A stretch of DNA of 36,343 nt from Gammaproteobacteria bacterium (GCA_018827205.1 JAHJXZ010000270.1:1-36343), one strand, 5' to 3'; positions 15,655-24,696 are shown, counted from the first letter of the stretch. Numbers and translations: made by a program. Notes: generated by a model not told the origin, from the sequence alone.

Positions 15655-16396
15655 GATTGAAGGCCCCAACATCACCCGTATCGCCGCCCTGCTCGGCGAC
15701 AACGCCCGTGCCGCGGTGCTGTCCGCACTGATGGCTGATCGCGCGCTGACCGCTACCGAACTGGCCGATATCGCCGGCGTGACCAAACAGACCATCAGCT
15801 CGCACCTGGGCAAATTGCTCGACGCCGGCCTGCTCAGCGTCGACCAGCAGGGCCGGCATCGCTACTTCCGCCTGGCTGGCCGGGAAATCGCGCAACTGCT
15901 CGAATCGATGATGGGCCTCGCCTTGCGCGCAGGCCCGCCGCTGCCACGCACCGGCCCACGTGACTTGGCCTTGCGCCGCGCGCGGGTCTGCTACGACCAC
16001 CTGGCTGGGGAGCTAGGGGTACTTGCCTATGAGGGGCTATTGCAGCGCAAGTTGCTGCAGCAGCTGGAAGCCGGGCCAGCGCTTACCGACATCGGGCGCC
16101 AGTGGTTTCACCAGATCGGTATCGACCCCGACGCCCTGGCTTTGCAACGCCGTTCATTCTGCCGAGCCTGCCTGGACTGGAGCGAACGCCGCCATCATCT
16201 GGCCGGCGCGCTCGGCGCCGCGCTGTTTGTGCGGATCCAGGAACTTGGCTGGGCCAGGTGCGTGGCCGACTCACGTGTAGTGGCGTTCACAACGGCCGGC
16301 GAGCGGTCATTCCGCGCCTGGTTCCAACCATCTTCTGACGAGCCGCTCAGCCACCCTGCAGATATTGAAACCACAACGCTGGATGCACTCGCTTAG
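15653..16396 (+). CDS. ArsR-type winged-helix regulator with C-terminal domain
   Basis: A 247-residue regulator. Residues 8-90 form an ArsR winged helix (ALLGDNARAAVLSALMADRALTATELADIAGVTKQTISSHLGKLLDAGLL). The remaining 150 residues are an added domain with four Cys (near 121, 165, 172 and 175 in the longer regulator family pattern, including FCRACLDWSERRHHLAGALG). That FCRxCxDWSxRRxHLxGxLG block recurs in large ArsR-family proteins. No ribosome binding site precedes the ATG and the predicted transcription start coincides with it, suggesting leaderless translation. It is divergent from the NIPSNAP/ABM pair, the probable target, and is likely autoregulated by the dyad over its start. The ligand is unknown. 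It converges with the RecQ-like gene, 21 bp apart. Confidence 0.83.
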   Translation: MIEGPNITRIAALLGDNARAAVLSALMADRALTATELADIAGVTKQTISSHLGKLLDAGLLSVDQQGRHRYFRLAGREIAQLLESMMGLALRAGPPLPRTGPRDLALRRARVCYDHLAGELGVLAYEGLLQRKLLQQLEAGPALTDIGRQWFHQIGIDPDALALQRRSFCRACLDWSERRHHLAGALGAALFVRIQELGWARCVADSRVVAFTTAGERSFRAWFQPSSDEPLSHPADIETTTLDALA

Positions 16397-16417
16397 CAGC
16401 CGCTGCAGCGCCTCTTC

Positions 16418-18349
16418 CTATGCCCCGGCCTGAGCCTGGAGCCAGCTACGCACCTCGGCGTAGGGATAATTTTCCAGCGCGGCAAAACCACTAAGCTGGC
16501 GCGCCTTGAGTTTGGTGAACAGCGGCACACTGATACCGCATAGAAAGCGCGTCAGGCATTCGGCGCTCGGCTCGCTGCCTTTGAGTTCCTGATGTTTGCG
16601 CACCAAACCGTCGCATAGCCCGTATACATCCTGCTCAGCCAAAGGCGGTAAGGCCGGCGGCGCGGGCAGACGGGCGACCTGCCCACGGCATACCGAGCAA
16701 TGCCCACACTGCTGCGGCGCATTGGCATCGCCAAAATAGGTAGCCAGACGCTGACTCAGGCACTGCTCGCTGGCAAACAGTGCGAGCATGGCGTGAATCC
16801 GACGGATTTCGCTGGCTTCCTGCTGGCTGAAATAGTTATGCAATTCGGCGCTCAGTGCGACCGGGTCGAAGCCTGGGTCGCGCAGCGCGTAGACCTCGGT
16901 CATCTGCTTGCTTTCCAGCTCGATCCAGCCCTTTTCCTGGAAGTAGTCCAAGGCCTTGATCACCCGGCCGCGCTCGGCCTGGTGCTGCCCATAGAGTTGG
17001 TCGAAATCCACCGTGCACCAGGTGCGGGCGCGCTGTGAGGTACTGATCAGTGCCTCGACAAACTGCCGCCGCTCGCCGTCGAACTTATCCAGTAACACCT
17101 CAGGCTCTAGCAGGTACTTGAAGCGATATTCGGCGAAATAGGCATAACGCGGAGCGATGATGCCGCGCAACTCCAGCTGCACCAGCATGGTTTTCAGCGG
17201 CAGCTGGCGGATATTGCTCTGCTCGGACAGCTGATTGAGCATCAGCTCCCATTCGCCGCTCTGGCTGCCACTTAGCAGTTCATCGAGCACATAGCGAATG
17301 CCGTCTAGCTCCGGCGTATCGCCGTAAACGAAGTTCTCCAGCACATTGAGGCTGTCGCGGTTGGCCAGCACCAGGCAGTCAGAAGGTTGGCCATCGCGCC
17401 CAGCCCGCCCGATTTCCTGACTGTAGTTTTCGATGGATTTGGGCAGATCAAAGTGCACCACATTGCGGATGTCCGACTTATCGATGCCCATGCCGAAGGC
17501 GATGGTGGCGACGATGCAGTTGATCTGCCCGGCCATAAACTGACGCTGGATCGCCTCGCGTGCCTCATGCGGCATGCCGGCGTGGTAGGCGCTGGCAGCA
17601 ATGCTGCGCTGGCTCAGGCGCGCGGCCACTTGCTCAGCGGTTTTCTGCTGGGTCACGTAGACAATGCTCGGCTCACCGGCCTTGGCCCCCAACCACTGCT
17701 CCAGACGGCGCTGCTTATCGGCGCCACTGACCGGCTCCACCAGCAGGTTGAGGTTGGCACGGTAGAAGCCAGTGGTGACCACATCCTCGGCAGCGATAGC
17801 GAACTTCTGCTGCATATCGGCAATTACCGGCGGCGTGGCCGTGGCGGTGAGCAGCAGCACCTGCGGTATGCCGAACTGGCGCTGGTAGTCCGGCAGCTTG
17901 AGATAATCCGGGCGGAAGTTGTGCCCCCACTCGGAAATGCAGTGGGCCTCGTCGATCACCAGCAAAGAGATCGGTACCTGGGCGATGAAGTTGCGAAAAC
18001 GCTCATTCTTCAGCCGTTCGACCGAGATCATCAGAATCTTCAGCTCACCCGATTTCGCCCGCGTCATGACCGCACTGGCCTCCTCGCGGCTTTGCGCCGA
18101 ATCGATACTGGCGGCGCTGATACCACGGCTATGCAGAAACGCCAGCTGGTCCTGCATCAGCGCCAGCAAGGGCGACACCACCAGGGTCAGGTGCGGCAGA
18201 TGCAACGCCGGCAGCTGATAGCACAAGGACTTGCCGGAACCAGTAGGGAAGATCGCCGCCGCCGAACGGCCCGCCAGCACGGCCGTCACCACGCGTTCCT
18301 GGCCGGGACGCAGCTGCTGAAAACCAAACACACGCTCAAGGGTACTCAT
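16418..18349 (-). CDS. RecQ-family ATP-dependent DNA helicase (short form)
   Basis: A 643-residue superfamily 2 helicase: motif 0 FGFQQLRPGQ, Walker A TGSGKS (36-41), DEAH (133-136) followed by CISEWGHNFRPDY as in RecQ, motif III TATAT, motif VI QEIGRAGRDG. A C-terminal zinc site follows (CLSQR, then CGHCSVC near 545-555). The standard HRDC domain is not seen; instead about 80 residues without a recognised fold end the protein. This differs from the canonical RecQ of pseudomonads (about 710 residues), so it is probably a second RecQ-like helicase acting in DNA repair. The start is set by GGAG 9 nt before 18349; the frame continues 12 codons upstream. Confidence 0.88.
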   Translation of the reverse strand: MSTLERVFGFQQLRPGQERVVTAVLAGRSAAAIFPTGSGKSLCYQLPALHLPHLTLVVSPLLALMQDQLAFLHSRGISAASIDSAQSREEASAVMTRAKSGELKILMISVERLKNERFRNFIAQVPISLLVIDEAHCISEWGHNFRPDYLKLPDYQRQFGIPQVLLLTATATPPVIADMQQKFAIAAEDVVTTGFYRANLNLLVEPVSGADKQRRLEQWLGAKAGEPSIVYVTQQKTAEQVAARLSQRSIAASAYHAGMPHEAREAIQRQFMAGQINCIVATIAFGMGIDKSDIRNVVHFDLPKSIENYSQEIGRAGRDGQPSDCLVLANRDSLNVLENFVYGDTPELDGIRYVLDELLSGSQSGEWELMLNQLSEQSNIRQLPLKTMLVQLELRGIIAPRYAYFAEYRFKYLLEPEVLLDKFDGERRQFVEALISTSQRARTWCTVDFDQLYGQHQAERGRVIKALDYFQEKGWIELESKQMTEVYALRDPGFDPVALSAELHNYFSQQEASEIRRIHAMLALFASEQCLSQRLATYFGDANAPQQCGHCSVCRGQVARLPAPPALPPLAEQDVYGLCDGLVRKHQELKGSEPSAECLTRFLCGISVPLFTKLKARQLSGFAALENYPYAEVRSWLQAQAGA

Positions 18350-18479
18350 AGCCGTCACTCCATTGACCGCACTGGCGGCAAACAATGATTAATTCCTACA
18401 ACCTGTTCGGCTATTGCCAATCCAACTAACACCGAGGGCAACACAGGCGTACATTCAAACCATACAAATAACAAAGGAG

Positions 18480-18945
18480 ATGAGTATGCAGGTATCTGGT
18501 TTCAGCGGCAGCTTGCCGGTTACCCACTAGATCGCTCACCACCCAGGCCAGATGGCCGCGCAGCATAGACCCCGGTCAAACCGGAGTAGCTGGCGCAGCA
18601 GCGGGCCGATGCGCAATCCAGTCGGGAGAACTCAGGTTCGCCGTCAGTTGTGCCAAACCATAGAACTAGCGCCGCCATACAACTCGAAAGCGCCAGCTGC
18701 CACTCGCGACATATCGACACCTACCTGGCACTAGCCAGTCATGCTGAAGTCGACAGCCGCAGGTAAAGGCCCTGGAAATCGCCTGAGTTGCCAACTCCGT
18801 TAGCGCTGTGGCCCGAGACAGCCATATAGCAACACCTGAGGCCGTGCAGAGCGGCCACCTGAGCAAGAGCGCAACACGCAATACTCGCAACGTGCCTGAT
18901 CTGCTAGCAGATACGCACCCAAAGCCACCTACGGGTGGCTTTTCC
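18480..18945 (+). pseudogene. Possible decayed transcription unit
   Basis: AAAGGAG is followed 0-6 nt later by ATGAGTATG and 16 codons (MSMQVSGFSGSLPVTH), then TAG at 18528. No long frame continues, but short stretches that look protein-like occur in shifted frames (for example SIDPGQTGVAGAAAG in frame +1 near 18577, and IDTYLALASHAE near 18715), and a clear terminator closes the unit at 18921-18943. A ribosome binding site at one end and a terminator at the other, with broken frames between, suggest a gene of about 145 codons inactivated by frameshifts and stops, or a structured RNA. I cannot name the ancestor. The rest of the 748-bp gap (18350-18479 and 18946-19051) shows nothing I can support. 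Confidence 0.35.
18921..18943 (+). terminator. Rho-independent terminator
   Basis: AAAGCCACC (18921-18929), loop TACG, GGTGGCTTT (18934-18942), then T and CCGTTTC. A perfect 9-bp stem with a short T tail on the plus strand. No intact plus-strand gene precedes it, which is why it supports the decayed unit at 18480. Confidence 0.7.
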
Positions 18946-19051
18946 GTTTCTGACTATTGCTATTCGTTGTGGGAAGAAGCTTTAACCGCGCCCCCCCTAA
19001 AGCTTGCCGCCAAAGCGCCTTCTAAAGATTGCGACTTGATTGATCACGCAT

Positions 19052-19079
19052 AAAAAAACCGCCGATTACGGCGGTTTTT
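19052..19079. terminator. Bidirectional terminator at the end of pckA
   Basis: AAAAACCGCC (19054-19063), a 6-nt loop, GGCGGTTTTT (19070-19079): a perfect 10-bp stem whose A-run (seven A) and T-run (five T) make it work on both strands. It lies 19 nt after the pckA stop on the minus strand. Confidence 0.9.
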
Positions 19080-19097
19080 CTACGCGGCAGTTCCAGC

Positions 19098-20639
19098 TTA
19101 GAGCTGCGGACCGGCGTTTTTGATGGCATCGCTGACATCGAACTTCTTGAAGTTCTCGATGAACAGACCGGCCAGGCCTTTAGCGGCTTCGTCGTAGGCG
19201 TTCTGGTCAGCCCAGGTGTTGCGCGGGTTGAGCAGATTGGTTTCAACGCCCGGTACCGACTTCGGCACGCTCAGGTTGATGATCGGCAGCAGCTCGGTTT
19301 CGGTACCGATCAGCGCACCGCTCTGGATTGCTGCAATCACGCCACGGGTGGTCGGGATATTGAAGCGCTTGCCAACGCCATAGCCACCGCCGGTCCAGCC
19401 GGTGTTGACCAGGTAGACCTTGGAGCCGAAGCCGCGGATACGCTTGATCAGCAGTTCAGCGTACTCGCCAGCCGGACGTGGGAAGAACGGCGCGCCGAAG
19501 CAGGTGGAGAAGGTCGACTTGATGCCGCCGCCCGACCCCATTTCGGTGGAACCGACCAGCGCGGTGTAACCGGAGAGGAAGTGATAAGCCGCTTGCTCTT
19601 CGTTGAGGATCGACACGGGCGGCAGTACGCCCGTCAGGTCGCAGGTGAGGAAGATCACTGCGTTCGGCTCGCCGCCGAGGTTCTTCTCGCTGCGCTTCTC
19701 AACCAGTTCCAGCGGGTAAGCCGCGCGGCTGTTCTGGGTCAGGCTGTCGTCGGCGTAGTTCGGTACGCGGTTCTCATCGAGCACCACGTTTTCCAGTACG
19801 GCGCCGAACTGGATGGCTTTCCAGATCACCGGCTCGTTCTTCTCGGACAGATCGATGCACTTGGCATAGCAACCGCCTTCGATGTTGAACACCACGCCCA
19901 CGCCCCAACCGTGCTCGTCGTCGCCGATCAGGTAGCGACTTTCGTCGGCCGACAGGGTGGTCTTACCGGTGCCGGACAGACCGAAGAACAGGGTCACGTC
20001 GCCTTCTTCACCGATGTTGGCCGCGCAATGCATCGGCAGCACGTCGGCGTCCGGCAGCAGGAAGTTCTGCACGCTGAACATGGCTTTCTTCATTTCACCG
20101 GCGTAACGCATGCCAGCGATCAGGACTTTCTTGGCGGCGAAGTTGAGGATCACGCAGCCATCGGAATTGGTGCCATCACGCTCCGGCACACACTCGAAGT
20201 TGGCGACGTTGAGCACTTGCCACTCGCCCTTGCCTGCCGGGTTGTACTGCTCCGGATTGATGAACAGGCAACGGCCGAACAGGTTCTGCCAGGCGGTGGC
20301 GGTGGTCATCTTGACCGGCAGGTAGTGCGCGTCGGCAGAACCTACATGAACGTACGAAACGAAGCTGTCTTGAGCATCGGAGAACGCCTGAACGCGGTCC
20401 CACAGAGCATCGAACTTGTCAGCCGGGAACGGACGATTGATCGCGCCCCAGGCGATTTTCGCCTCGGTGCTCGGCTCTTGCACGATGAAGCGATCAGCCG
20501 GCGAACGACCAGTGCGATGGCCTGTGCGTACGACCAGGGAGCCGTTGGCGGCCAGCTCACCTTCACCGCGACGAAGGGCTTCTTCGACCAGTTGGGCAGC
20601 GCTGATGTCGGTGTACACGGCGTTGTTGGCTTGCGTCAT
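19098..20639 (-). CDS. pckA: Phosphoenolpyruvate carboxykinase (ATP)
   Basis: A 513-residue cytoplasmic enzyme that converts oxaloacetate and ATP to phosphoenolpyruvate, CO2 and ADP, the entry step of gluconeogenesis from TCA intermediates. It has [10 protein letters not shown] near 43-52, the kinase-1a P-loop [11 protein letters not shown] (220-230), the following DDEHGWG metal site (about 241-247), and [13 protein letters not shown] near 395. It is of usual length for the ATP-dependent bacterial type. The ribosome binding site is weak (GGGGA). It is separated from hslO by a terminator and has its own leader with a perfect 8-bp dyad and a CATAAT -10, suggesting independent control. It ends at a strong terminator. 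Confidence 0.97.
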   Translation of the reverse strand: MTQANNAVYTDISAAQLVEEALRRGEGELAANGSLVVRTGHRTGRSPADRFIVQEPSTEAKIAWGAINRPFPADKFDALWDRVQAFSDAQDSFVSYVHVGSADAHYLPVKMTTATAWQNLFGRCLFINPEQYNPAGKGEWQVLNVANFECVPERDGTNSDGCVILNFAAKKVLIAGMRYAGEMKKAMFSVQNFLLPDADVLPMHCAANIGEEGDVTLFFGLSGTGKTTLSADESRYLIGDDEHGWGVGVVFNIEGGCYAKCIDLSEKNEPVIWKAIQFGAVLENVVLDENRVPNYADDSLTQNSRAAYPLELVEKRSEKNLGGEPNAVIFLTCDLTGVLPPVSILNEEQAAYHFLSGYTALVGSTEMGSGGGIKSTFSTCFGAPFFPRPAGEYAELLIKRIRGFGSKVYLVNTGWTGGGYGVGKRFNIPTTRGVIAAIQSGALIGTETELLPIINLSVPKSVPGVETNLLNPRNTWADQNAYDEAAKGLAGLFIENFKKFDVSDAIKNAGPQL

Positions 20640-20681
20640 GTGGGTCCCCGTCGGCCAAGTGGCCGAGTCTTCCGAACGTTT

Positions 20682-20708
20682 TGTAGTAGAAAATCGAGCA
20701 CTACTACA
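20682..20708. promoter_or_regulatory. Perfect dyad in the pckA leader, likely regulator site
   Basis: TGTAGTAG (20682-20689), 11-nt spacer, CTACTACA (20701-20708), between the candidate -10 (20727-20732) and the pckA start. TGTAGT/ACTACA halves resemble what I recall for RpiR-type regulators of carbon metabolism such as RccR, which is known to act on pckA in pseudomonads. It could alternatively fold as an RNA hairpin in the leader. Confidence 0.6.
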
Positions 20709-20726
20709 GCGAAAAAAGTGCGCCGG

Positions 20727-20732
20727 ATTATG
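20727..20732 (-). promoter_or_regulatory. Candidate -10 element of pckA
   Basis: CATAAT on the minus strand matches the -10 consensus at 5 of 6, about 88 nt before the start codon. There is no clear -35 at 16-18 nt, where the hslO terminator stem lies. Confidence 0.4.
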
Positions 20733-20736
20733 CCAG

Positions 20737-20760
20737 AAAAAGCCGGCTGCGGGTGCAGCC
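20737..20760 (-). terminator. Rho-independent terminator after hslO
   Basis: On the minus strand GGCTGC, loop ACCC, GCAGCC (20760-20745), then GGC and five T (20741-20737). A 6-bp GC-rich stem, 60 nt after the hslO stop. It separates hslO from pckA. Confidence 0.55.
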
Positions 20761-20820
20761 TCTGATCAGATCATTCCGGCACGGTTTGCGTACTAATTTG
20801 CCCCAGAATCTGCTTGAAAC

Positions 20821-21708
20821 TCAGTGGCGCGTATCCGATGGAGCTTCGATGCTGCCATCGATAAACAGTTGCAACACATCGGCGGCATCGAAGAGATAGC
20901 GTTCGTTGCAGAACTGGCAATCGATTTCCACGCTGCCGCCATGTTCCTGAACCAGCGCTTCGGCATCGGCCTGGCCGAGACTGATCAGCGCGCGACTGGA
21001 GCGCTCTCGCGAGCAGCTGCAGCGGAACTGTAGGTCGCGCGGATCAAACAGACGCAGCGCTTCCTGGTGATAAAGGCGATGCAGCAGGGTTTCGTTATCC
21101 AGACCGAGCAGCTCTTCAGCCTTTAGGGTATCGGCCAGGGCCATGGCGTGCTGCCAGCTGGCCTCACGTTCATCGGCTTCTTTCAGGCGATCAGCAGGCA
21201 ACTGCTGCAACAGCAGGCCGCGAGCACGCTGGCCATCAGCGCTAAGCCAGAAGCGCGTGGGTAACTGCTCGGAGGTGGCGAAGTAATTCGTCAGGCAATC
21301 AGCCAGGGTATCGCCTTCCAGATCGACAATGCCCTGATAACGCTGCCCGGATTTCGGGTCGACGGTCATGGCCAGCACGCCATCAGGCATCAGCTCACGC
21401 AAATTGGCATCGGCAGTGATCTGCTCGGCGTGATAACGGGCGATACCGCGCAGCTCGCCTTCGCTGGAGCATTCGACCATCAGCAGTGGCACGGCACCGG
21501 AGGAGCGCGCCTGGAGGATCAGCAGGCCTTCGAATTTCAGCGTACCGATCAGCAGCGAGGCGGCGGCTAGTAGTTCACCCAGAAGTTGGGCGACCGGTTG
21601 CGGGTAGGTGTGTTTGGCCAGCACATGGCTGTAGCTGTCGGTCAGGCCGACCAACTCACCACGAATATCGCTGTCGTCGAACAAGAAGCGTTGGGAAAAA
21701 TCAGACAT
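20821..21708 (-). CDS. hslO: Redox-regulated chaperone Hsp33
   Basis: A 295-residue holdase chaperone activated by oxidative unfolding. The C-terminal redox switch has the four zinc cysteines in CSC (C230, C232) and CQFC (C264, C267), the usual CxC and CxxC pair. The N-terminal core starts [20 protein letters not shown], as expected. The start at 21708 is chosen because homology begins there; the frame continues 27 codons upstream. It lies upstream of pckA on the same strand but is separated by a terminator. The nearby hslR fits a heat-shock theme. Confidence 0.96.
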   Translation of the reverse strand: MSDFSQRFLFDDSDIRGELVGLTDSYSHVLAKHTYPQPVAQLLGELLAAASLLIGTLKFEGLLILQARSSGAVPLLMVECSSEGELRGIARYHAEQITADANLRELMPDGVLAMTVDPKSGQRYQGIVDLEGDTLADCLTNYFATSEQLPTRFWLSADGQRARGLLLQQLPADRLKEADEREASWQHAMALADTLKAEELLGLDNETLLHRLYHQEALRLFDPRDLQFRCSCSRERSSRALISLGQADAEALVQEHGGSVEIDCQFCNERYLFDAADVLQLFIDGSIEAPSDTRH

Positions 21709-21924
21709 GCCAACTTCACTGAATGTGACTCGGCCCGCGATTTTAGGCGTAAACGCCCATCTGACCAAGCGCCTCTTATCTATCAGCACTGCGGGCGGAA
21801 GCTATCGATACCAACCCGGATCACAGTTGTCGACAAAAGGTAGCGCGAATCTTTGCAATCAGAAGACAGAATACCTAGCATGCCCGCCGCCTTAATCCCT
21901 TACAGATGACAAGGATGCCACTGC

Positions 21925-22719
21925 ATGCCCGCTTCTTTTCTTAACGACCAGTGGCGTATCCGCCCATTGATTGCCTGCCATATCGTCGCCCTGCTGCTGC
22001 TCGCCAGCTGGCTGTGGGCGCCTAGCCGCGCGCTGTGGGACCAATTCGACCTGCAACTGTTTGCCTTGCTTAACGAGCCCGTGCACAGCGCGGGCCTGTG
22101 GGCGAAGACCTGGGCAATCGGCAGCATGCGCCCGGTGGATATGGGCGTTGGCGTGCTGATGCTAGCCGTGATCCTTAAGGCCGACCTGGTGTTCAGCGGC
22201 GCCCAGGTGCGCAAAGCGCTGTATGCCTTTCTCGCGGCGCTGTTTGTCATGCTGCTGATTCGTGTCGGCTTCGCCGAGCTGGTCAAACTGATGGGCTGGC
22301 AGCGCCCGAGTGCTTCACTGGTAGTGGAAGGCGCTGCGCGCCTGACCGAACTGTTCCCGACCTGGGAAGAGCGCTGGGACCTGAAAGACAGCGCCACGCG
22401 CAGCTTCCCCGGCGATCACGCCTCGGTGCTGCTGATCTGGGCGATGTTTATGAGCTTCTTTGCACGTAACTGGCGCTTGCTGCTGGTTTGGAGCATGGCA
22501 GCGATCTTTATGCTGCCGCGTCTGGTGGCCGGTGCGCACTGGGGCTCGGACGCCTTGGTAGGCGGCGTATTCCTCGCCCTGCTGGGTCTGGCCTGGTCCT
22601 GCTTTACACCCTTTGCCTACAAAACCAGCGAATGGCTGGAATACGTCACCCAACCGCTGCTCAAGAGGCTGGCCAAGCTGCCAGTGCTGGGCCGACTAAG
22701 CATTATCAGCGGCCGCTAA
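21925..22719 (+). CDS. PAP2-family membrane phosphatase
   Basis: A 264-residue inner-membrane protein with about six helices. The acid phosphatase signature is in order: K121 with RP at 127-128 (KLMGWQRP), SFPGDHAS (160-167, replacing the usual PSGH with PGDH, His165), and RLVAGAHWGSD (R199, H205, D209). PAP2 enzymes dephosphorylate lipid phosphates such as undecaprenyl pyrophosphate, phosphatidate or lipid A on the periplasmic face. The PGDH variant occurs in LpxT-like members, but the substrate cannot be decided. It is divergent from hslO and convergent with hslR. Confidence 0.87.
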   Translation: MPASFLNDQWRIRPLIACHIVALLLLASWLWAPSRALWDQFDLQLFALLNEPVHSAGLWAKTWAIGSMRPVDMGVGVLMLAVILKADLVFSGAQVRKALYAFLAALFVMLLIRVGFAELVKLMGWQRPSASLVVEGAARLTELFPTWEERWDLKDSATRSFPGDHASVLLIWAMFMSFFARNWRLLLVWSMAAIFMLPRLVAGAHWGSDALVGGVFLALLGLAWSCFTPFAYKTSEWLEYVTQPLLKRLAKLPVLGRLSIISGR

Positions 22720-22786
22720 GCGGAGGCTGCACTTACGCAACTGGTTAGTGCAGCGCCGCTGATCAAGCCAGTTGACGATACGCAAC

Positions 22787-23218
22787 CTAGAACTCGTCGT
22801 CAGCCCAGGGATGGCGCAAGCCGCCATCCTGTCGCTCATTGAAGTCGTGAATCTGCCGGCGCTGCTTCTTGCTCGGCCGGCCGTCGGTCTGCATGCCCAG
22901 AGCCCCAGCCTTGCGCTGCACTGCTGCCTGTTCGCGGCGTGCGATGCTTTCTGCCGTTTCGGCATACAGCGTCTGTGCCTCTGGTGCCCCCCGACGCACC
23001 ACTGAAAGCGCCTGCACTACAACGCTGCGTTCCTCGAAACCCGTGCGAATCACATAGATATCGCCAATTTTCGGTTCCTTGCCTGGTTTGCAACGCTCAC
23101 CACGGTGGTGCACCTTGCCGCCCTCAATAGCCGCCTTGGCCAGGGCGCGGGTTTTGTAAAAGCGCGCGGCCCACAGCCATTTATCCAGGCGTACCTTGTC
23201 GTCGTCTTTATCGCTCAT
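22787..23218 (-). CDS. hslR: Heat shock protein 15 (S4 domain, ribosome recycling)
   Basis: A 143-residue RNA-binding protein. The S4 domain is at the N-terminus (VRLDKWLWAARFYKTRALAKAAIEGGKVHHRGERCKPG), followed by a short strand-rich part and a basic C-terminal tail (GRPSKKQRRQIHDF). Hsp15 binds the free 50S subunit carrying a nascent chain and moves the stalled tRNA. GGGGA 6 nt before 23218 sets the start; the frame extends upstream without homology. It is divergent from rimB by 71 bp, the same arrangement as I recall from other pseudomonads. Confidence 0.95.
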   Translation of the reverse strand: MSDKDDDKVRLDKWLWAARFYKTRALAKAAIEGGKVHHRGERCKPGKEPKIGDIYVIRTGFEERSVVVQALSVVRRGAPEAQTLYAETAESIARREQAAVQRKAGALGMQTDGRPSKKQRRQIHDFNERQDGGLRHPWADDEF

Positions 23219-23289
23219 CTGATCCCCGCTGATACCGGCTGTGCAGGCGGACATTTTGCCTGATGCAGTTGTCATAAGGGCCAACTAGA

Positions 23290-23784
23290 ATGCCCGCAAA
23301 TATGACGGATGGCCCTGTGAAGACTTTCGACCAACTTGGCGTAATCGGCCTGCGTGAATGGATCAACCTGCCGGAACTGGGCATGGTCGGCCTGCGCGCC
23401 AAGATTGATACCGGGGCCAGCACCTCCAGCCTGCACGCCAGCGAGATCCAGCCGTTCGACCGCGATGGCGAGCCCTGGGTGCGCTTTACCGCGCACCTCG
23501 GCACCCTGGTGCAGCGCCGGCATCGCTGCGAGGCGCAGCTGGTATCGGTGAAAACGATCAAAAGCTCCAACGGCCACAGTCAGTCGCGCTATGTGATCCG
23601 TACCACCCTGACCCTGGGCGAGCGCGAATGGCCGGTGGAGTTCACCCTGACCTGCCGCAAGACCATGCGCTACCGTGTGCTGCTTGGTTCCAAAGCGCTG
23701 GTTGATGGGCAACTGCTAGTCAACCCGGCGCTGACCTACGTACAGAACAAACCCACCCTCGCTGACTCTCCTGGTGCCCAATGA
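23290..23784 (+). CDS. rimB: RimB-type retropepsin-like protease for ribosomal S6 tails
   Basis: A 164-residue protein with the aspartic protease-like motif [14 protein letters not shown] (residues 36-49), the core of the family once called ATP-dependent zinc protease or DUF785. In P. fluorescens RimB is a polyglutamate-specific protease that trims the glutamate tails that RimK adds to RpsF. AAGGG lies about 9 nt before the ATG at 23290. The stop overlaps the rimK start (ATGA), so translation is coupled. The rimA gene, which P. fluorescens co-transcribes with these two, is not in this operon. Confidence 0.9.
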   Translation: MPANMTDGPVKTFDQLGVIGLREWINLPELGMVGLRAKIDTGASTSSLHASEIQPFDRDGEPWVRFTAHLGTLVQRRHRCEAQLVSVKTIKSSNGHSQSRYVIRTTLTLGEREWPVEFTLTCRKTMRYRVLLGSKALVDGQLLVNPALTYVQNKPTLADSPGAQ

Positions 23785-24686
23785 AGATCGCCGTGCTGTC
23801 GCGCAACCCGCGCCTGTATTCCACCCGCCGCCTGGTTGAAGCCGGGCAGCTGCGGGGCCACGAGATGGTGGTGATCGACACCCTGCGCGCCTATATGAAC
23901 ATCGCCAGCCACAAGCCGCAGATCCACTACCGTGGCAAGCCGCTGGAAGGCTTTGACGCAGTGATCCCGCGCATCGGTGCGTCGGTGACCTTCTACGGCT
24001 GCGCGGTGCTGCGCCAGTTCGAGATGATGGGCGTTTTCCCACTCAACGAGTCAGTGGCCATCGCCCGTTCGCGGGACAAGCTGCGCTCGCTGCAATTGCT
24101 CTCACGCCGTGGCATTGGCCTGCCAGTGACCGGCTTTGCCCACTCACCGGATGACATCGCCGACCTGATCGACATGGTCAACGGCGCGCCGCTGGTGATC
24201 AAAGTGCTGGAAGGCACCCAGGGCATAGGTGTAGTGCTGTGTGAAACGGCAACCGCTGCCGAGTCGGTGATTGAGGCCTTTATGGGCCTCAAGCAGGACA
24301 TCATGGTGCAGGAGTACATCAAGGAAGCCGGCGGCGCGGATATTCGCTGCTTTGTGGTCGGCGACAAGGTGATCGCGGCGATGAAGCGCCAGGCCAAGCC
24401 CGGCGAATTTCGCTCCAACCTGCACCGTGGCGGTAGCGCCAGCCTGATCAAGATCACCCCGGAGGAGCGCATGACCGCCATCCGCGCAGCCAAGGTCATG
24501 GGGCTGTCGGTGGCCGGCGTGGATATCCTGCGCTCCAACCACGGTCCGCTGGTGATGGAAGTGAACTCCTCGCCCGGCCTGGAAGGCATCGAAACCACCA
24601 CCGGCAAGGACGTCGCAAGCCTGGTGATTCAACATCTGGAGAAAAACAGCGGCCCGCACCTGACACGCACCAAGGGCAAGGGGTGA
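23781..24686 (+). CDS. rimK: Ribosomal protein S6 glutamate ligase
   Basis: A 301-residue ATP-grasp ligase that adds glutamates to the C-terminus of ribosomal protein S6 (RpsF). It starts [22 protein letters not shown] as in RimK, and has the ATP-grasp segments [36 protein letters not shown] and the metal site [14 protein letters not shown]. Its ATG overlaps the rimB stop. It ends with a short basic tail, followed by two small hairpins and the convergent c-di-GMP gene. In P. fluorescens its activity responds to c-di-GMP and to RimA and RimB, so the neighbour at 24801 is relevant. Confidence 0.95.
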   Translation: MKIAVLSRNPRLYSTRRLVEAGQLRGHEMVVIDTLRAYMNIASHKPQIHYRGKPLEGFDAVIPRIGASVTFYGCAVLRQFEMMGVFPLNESVAIARSRDKLRSLQLLSRRGIGLPVTGFAHSPDDIADLIDMVNGAPLVIKVLEGTQGIGVVLCETATAAESVIEAFMGLKQDIMVQEYIKEAGGADIRCFVVGDKVIAAMKRQAKPGEFRSNLHRGGSASLIKITPEERMTAIRAAKVMGLSVAGVDILRSNHGPLVMEVNSSPGLEGIETTTGKDVASLVIQHLEKNSGPHLTRTKGKG

Positions 24687-24696
24687 GCCGGATAGA

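Noticed and set aside
17387-18388. 333-codon plus-strand open frame
   Set aside because: Antisense to the RecQ-like helicase; no protein-like blocks.
18808-19053. 81-codon plus-strand open frame in the gap before pckA
   Set aside because: It runs straight through the terminator at 18921-18943 and into the pckA terminator, has no ribosome binding site, and no conserved-looking segment.
19581-20765. 394-codon plus-strand open frame
   Set aside because: Antisense to pckA and its leader, without recognisable motifs or ribosome binding site.
22726-22754. GCTGCACT/AGTGCAGC hairpin between PAP2 and hslR
   Set aside because: The 13-nt loop and lack of a T-run make it a poor terminator; kept out of the annotation.
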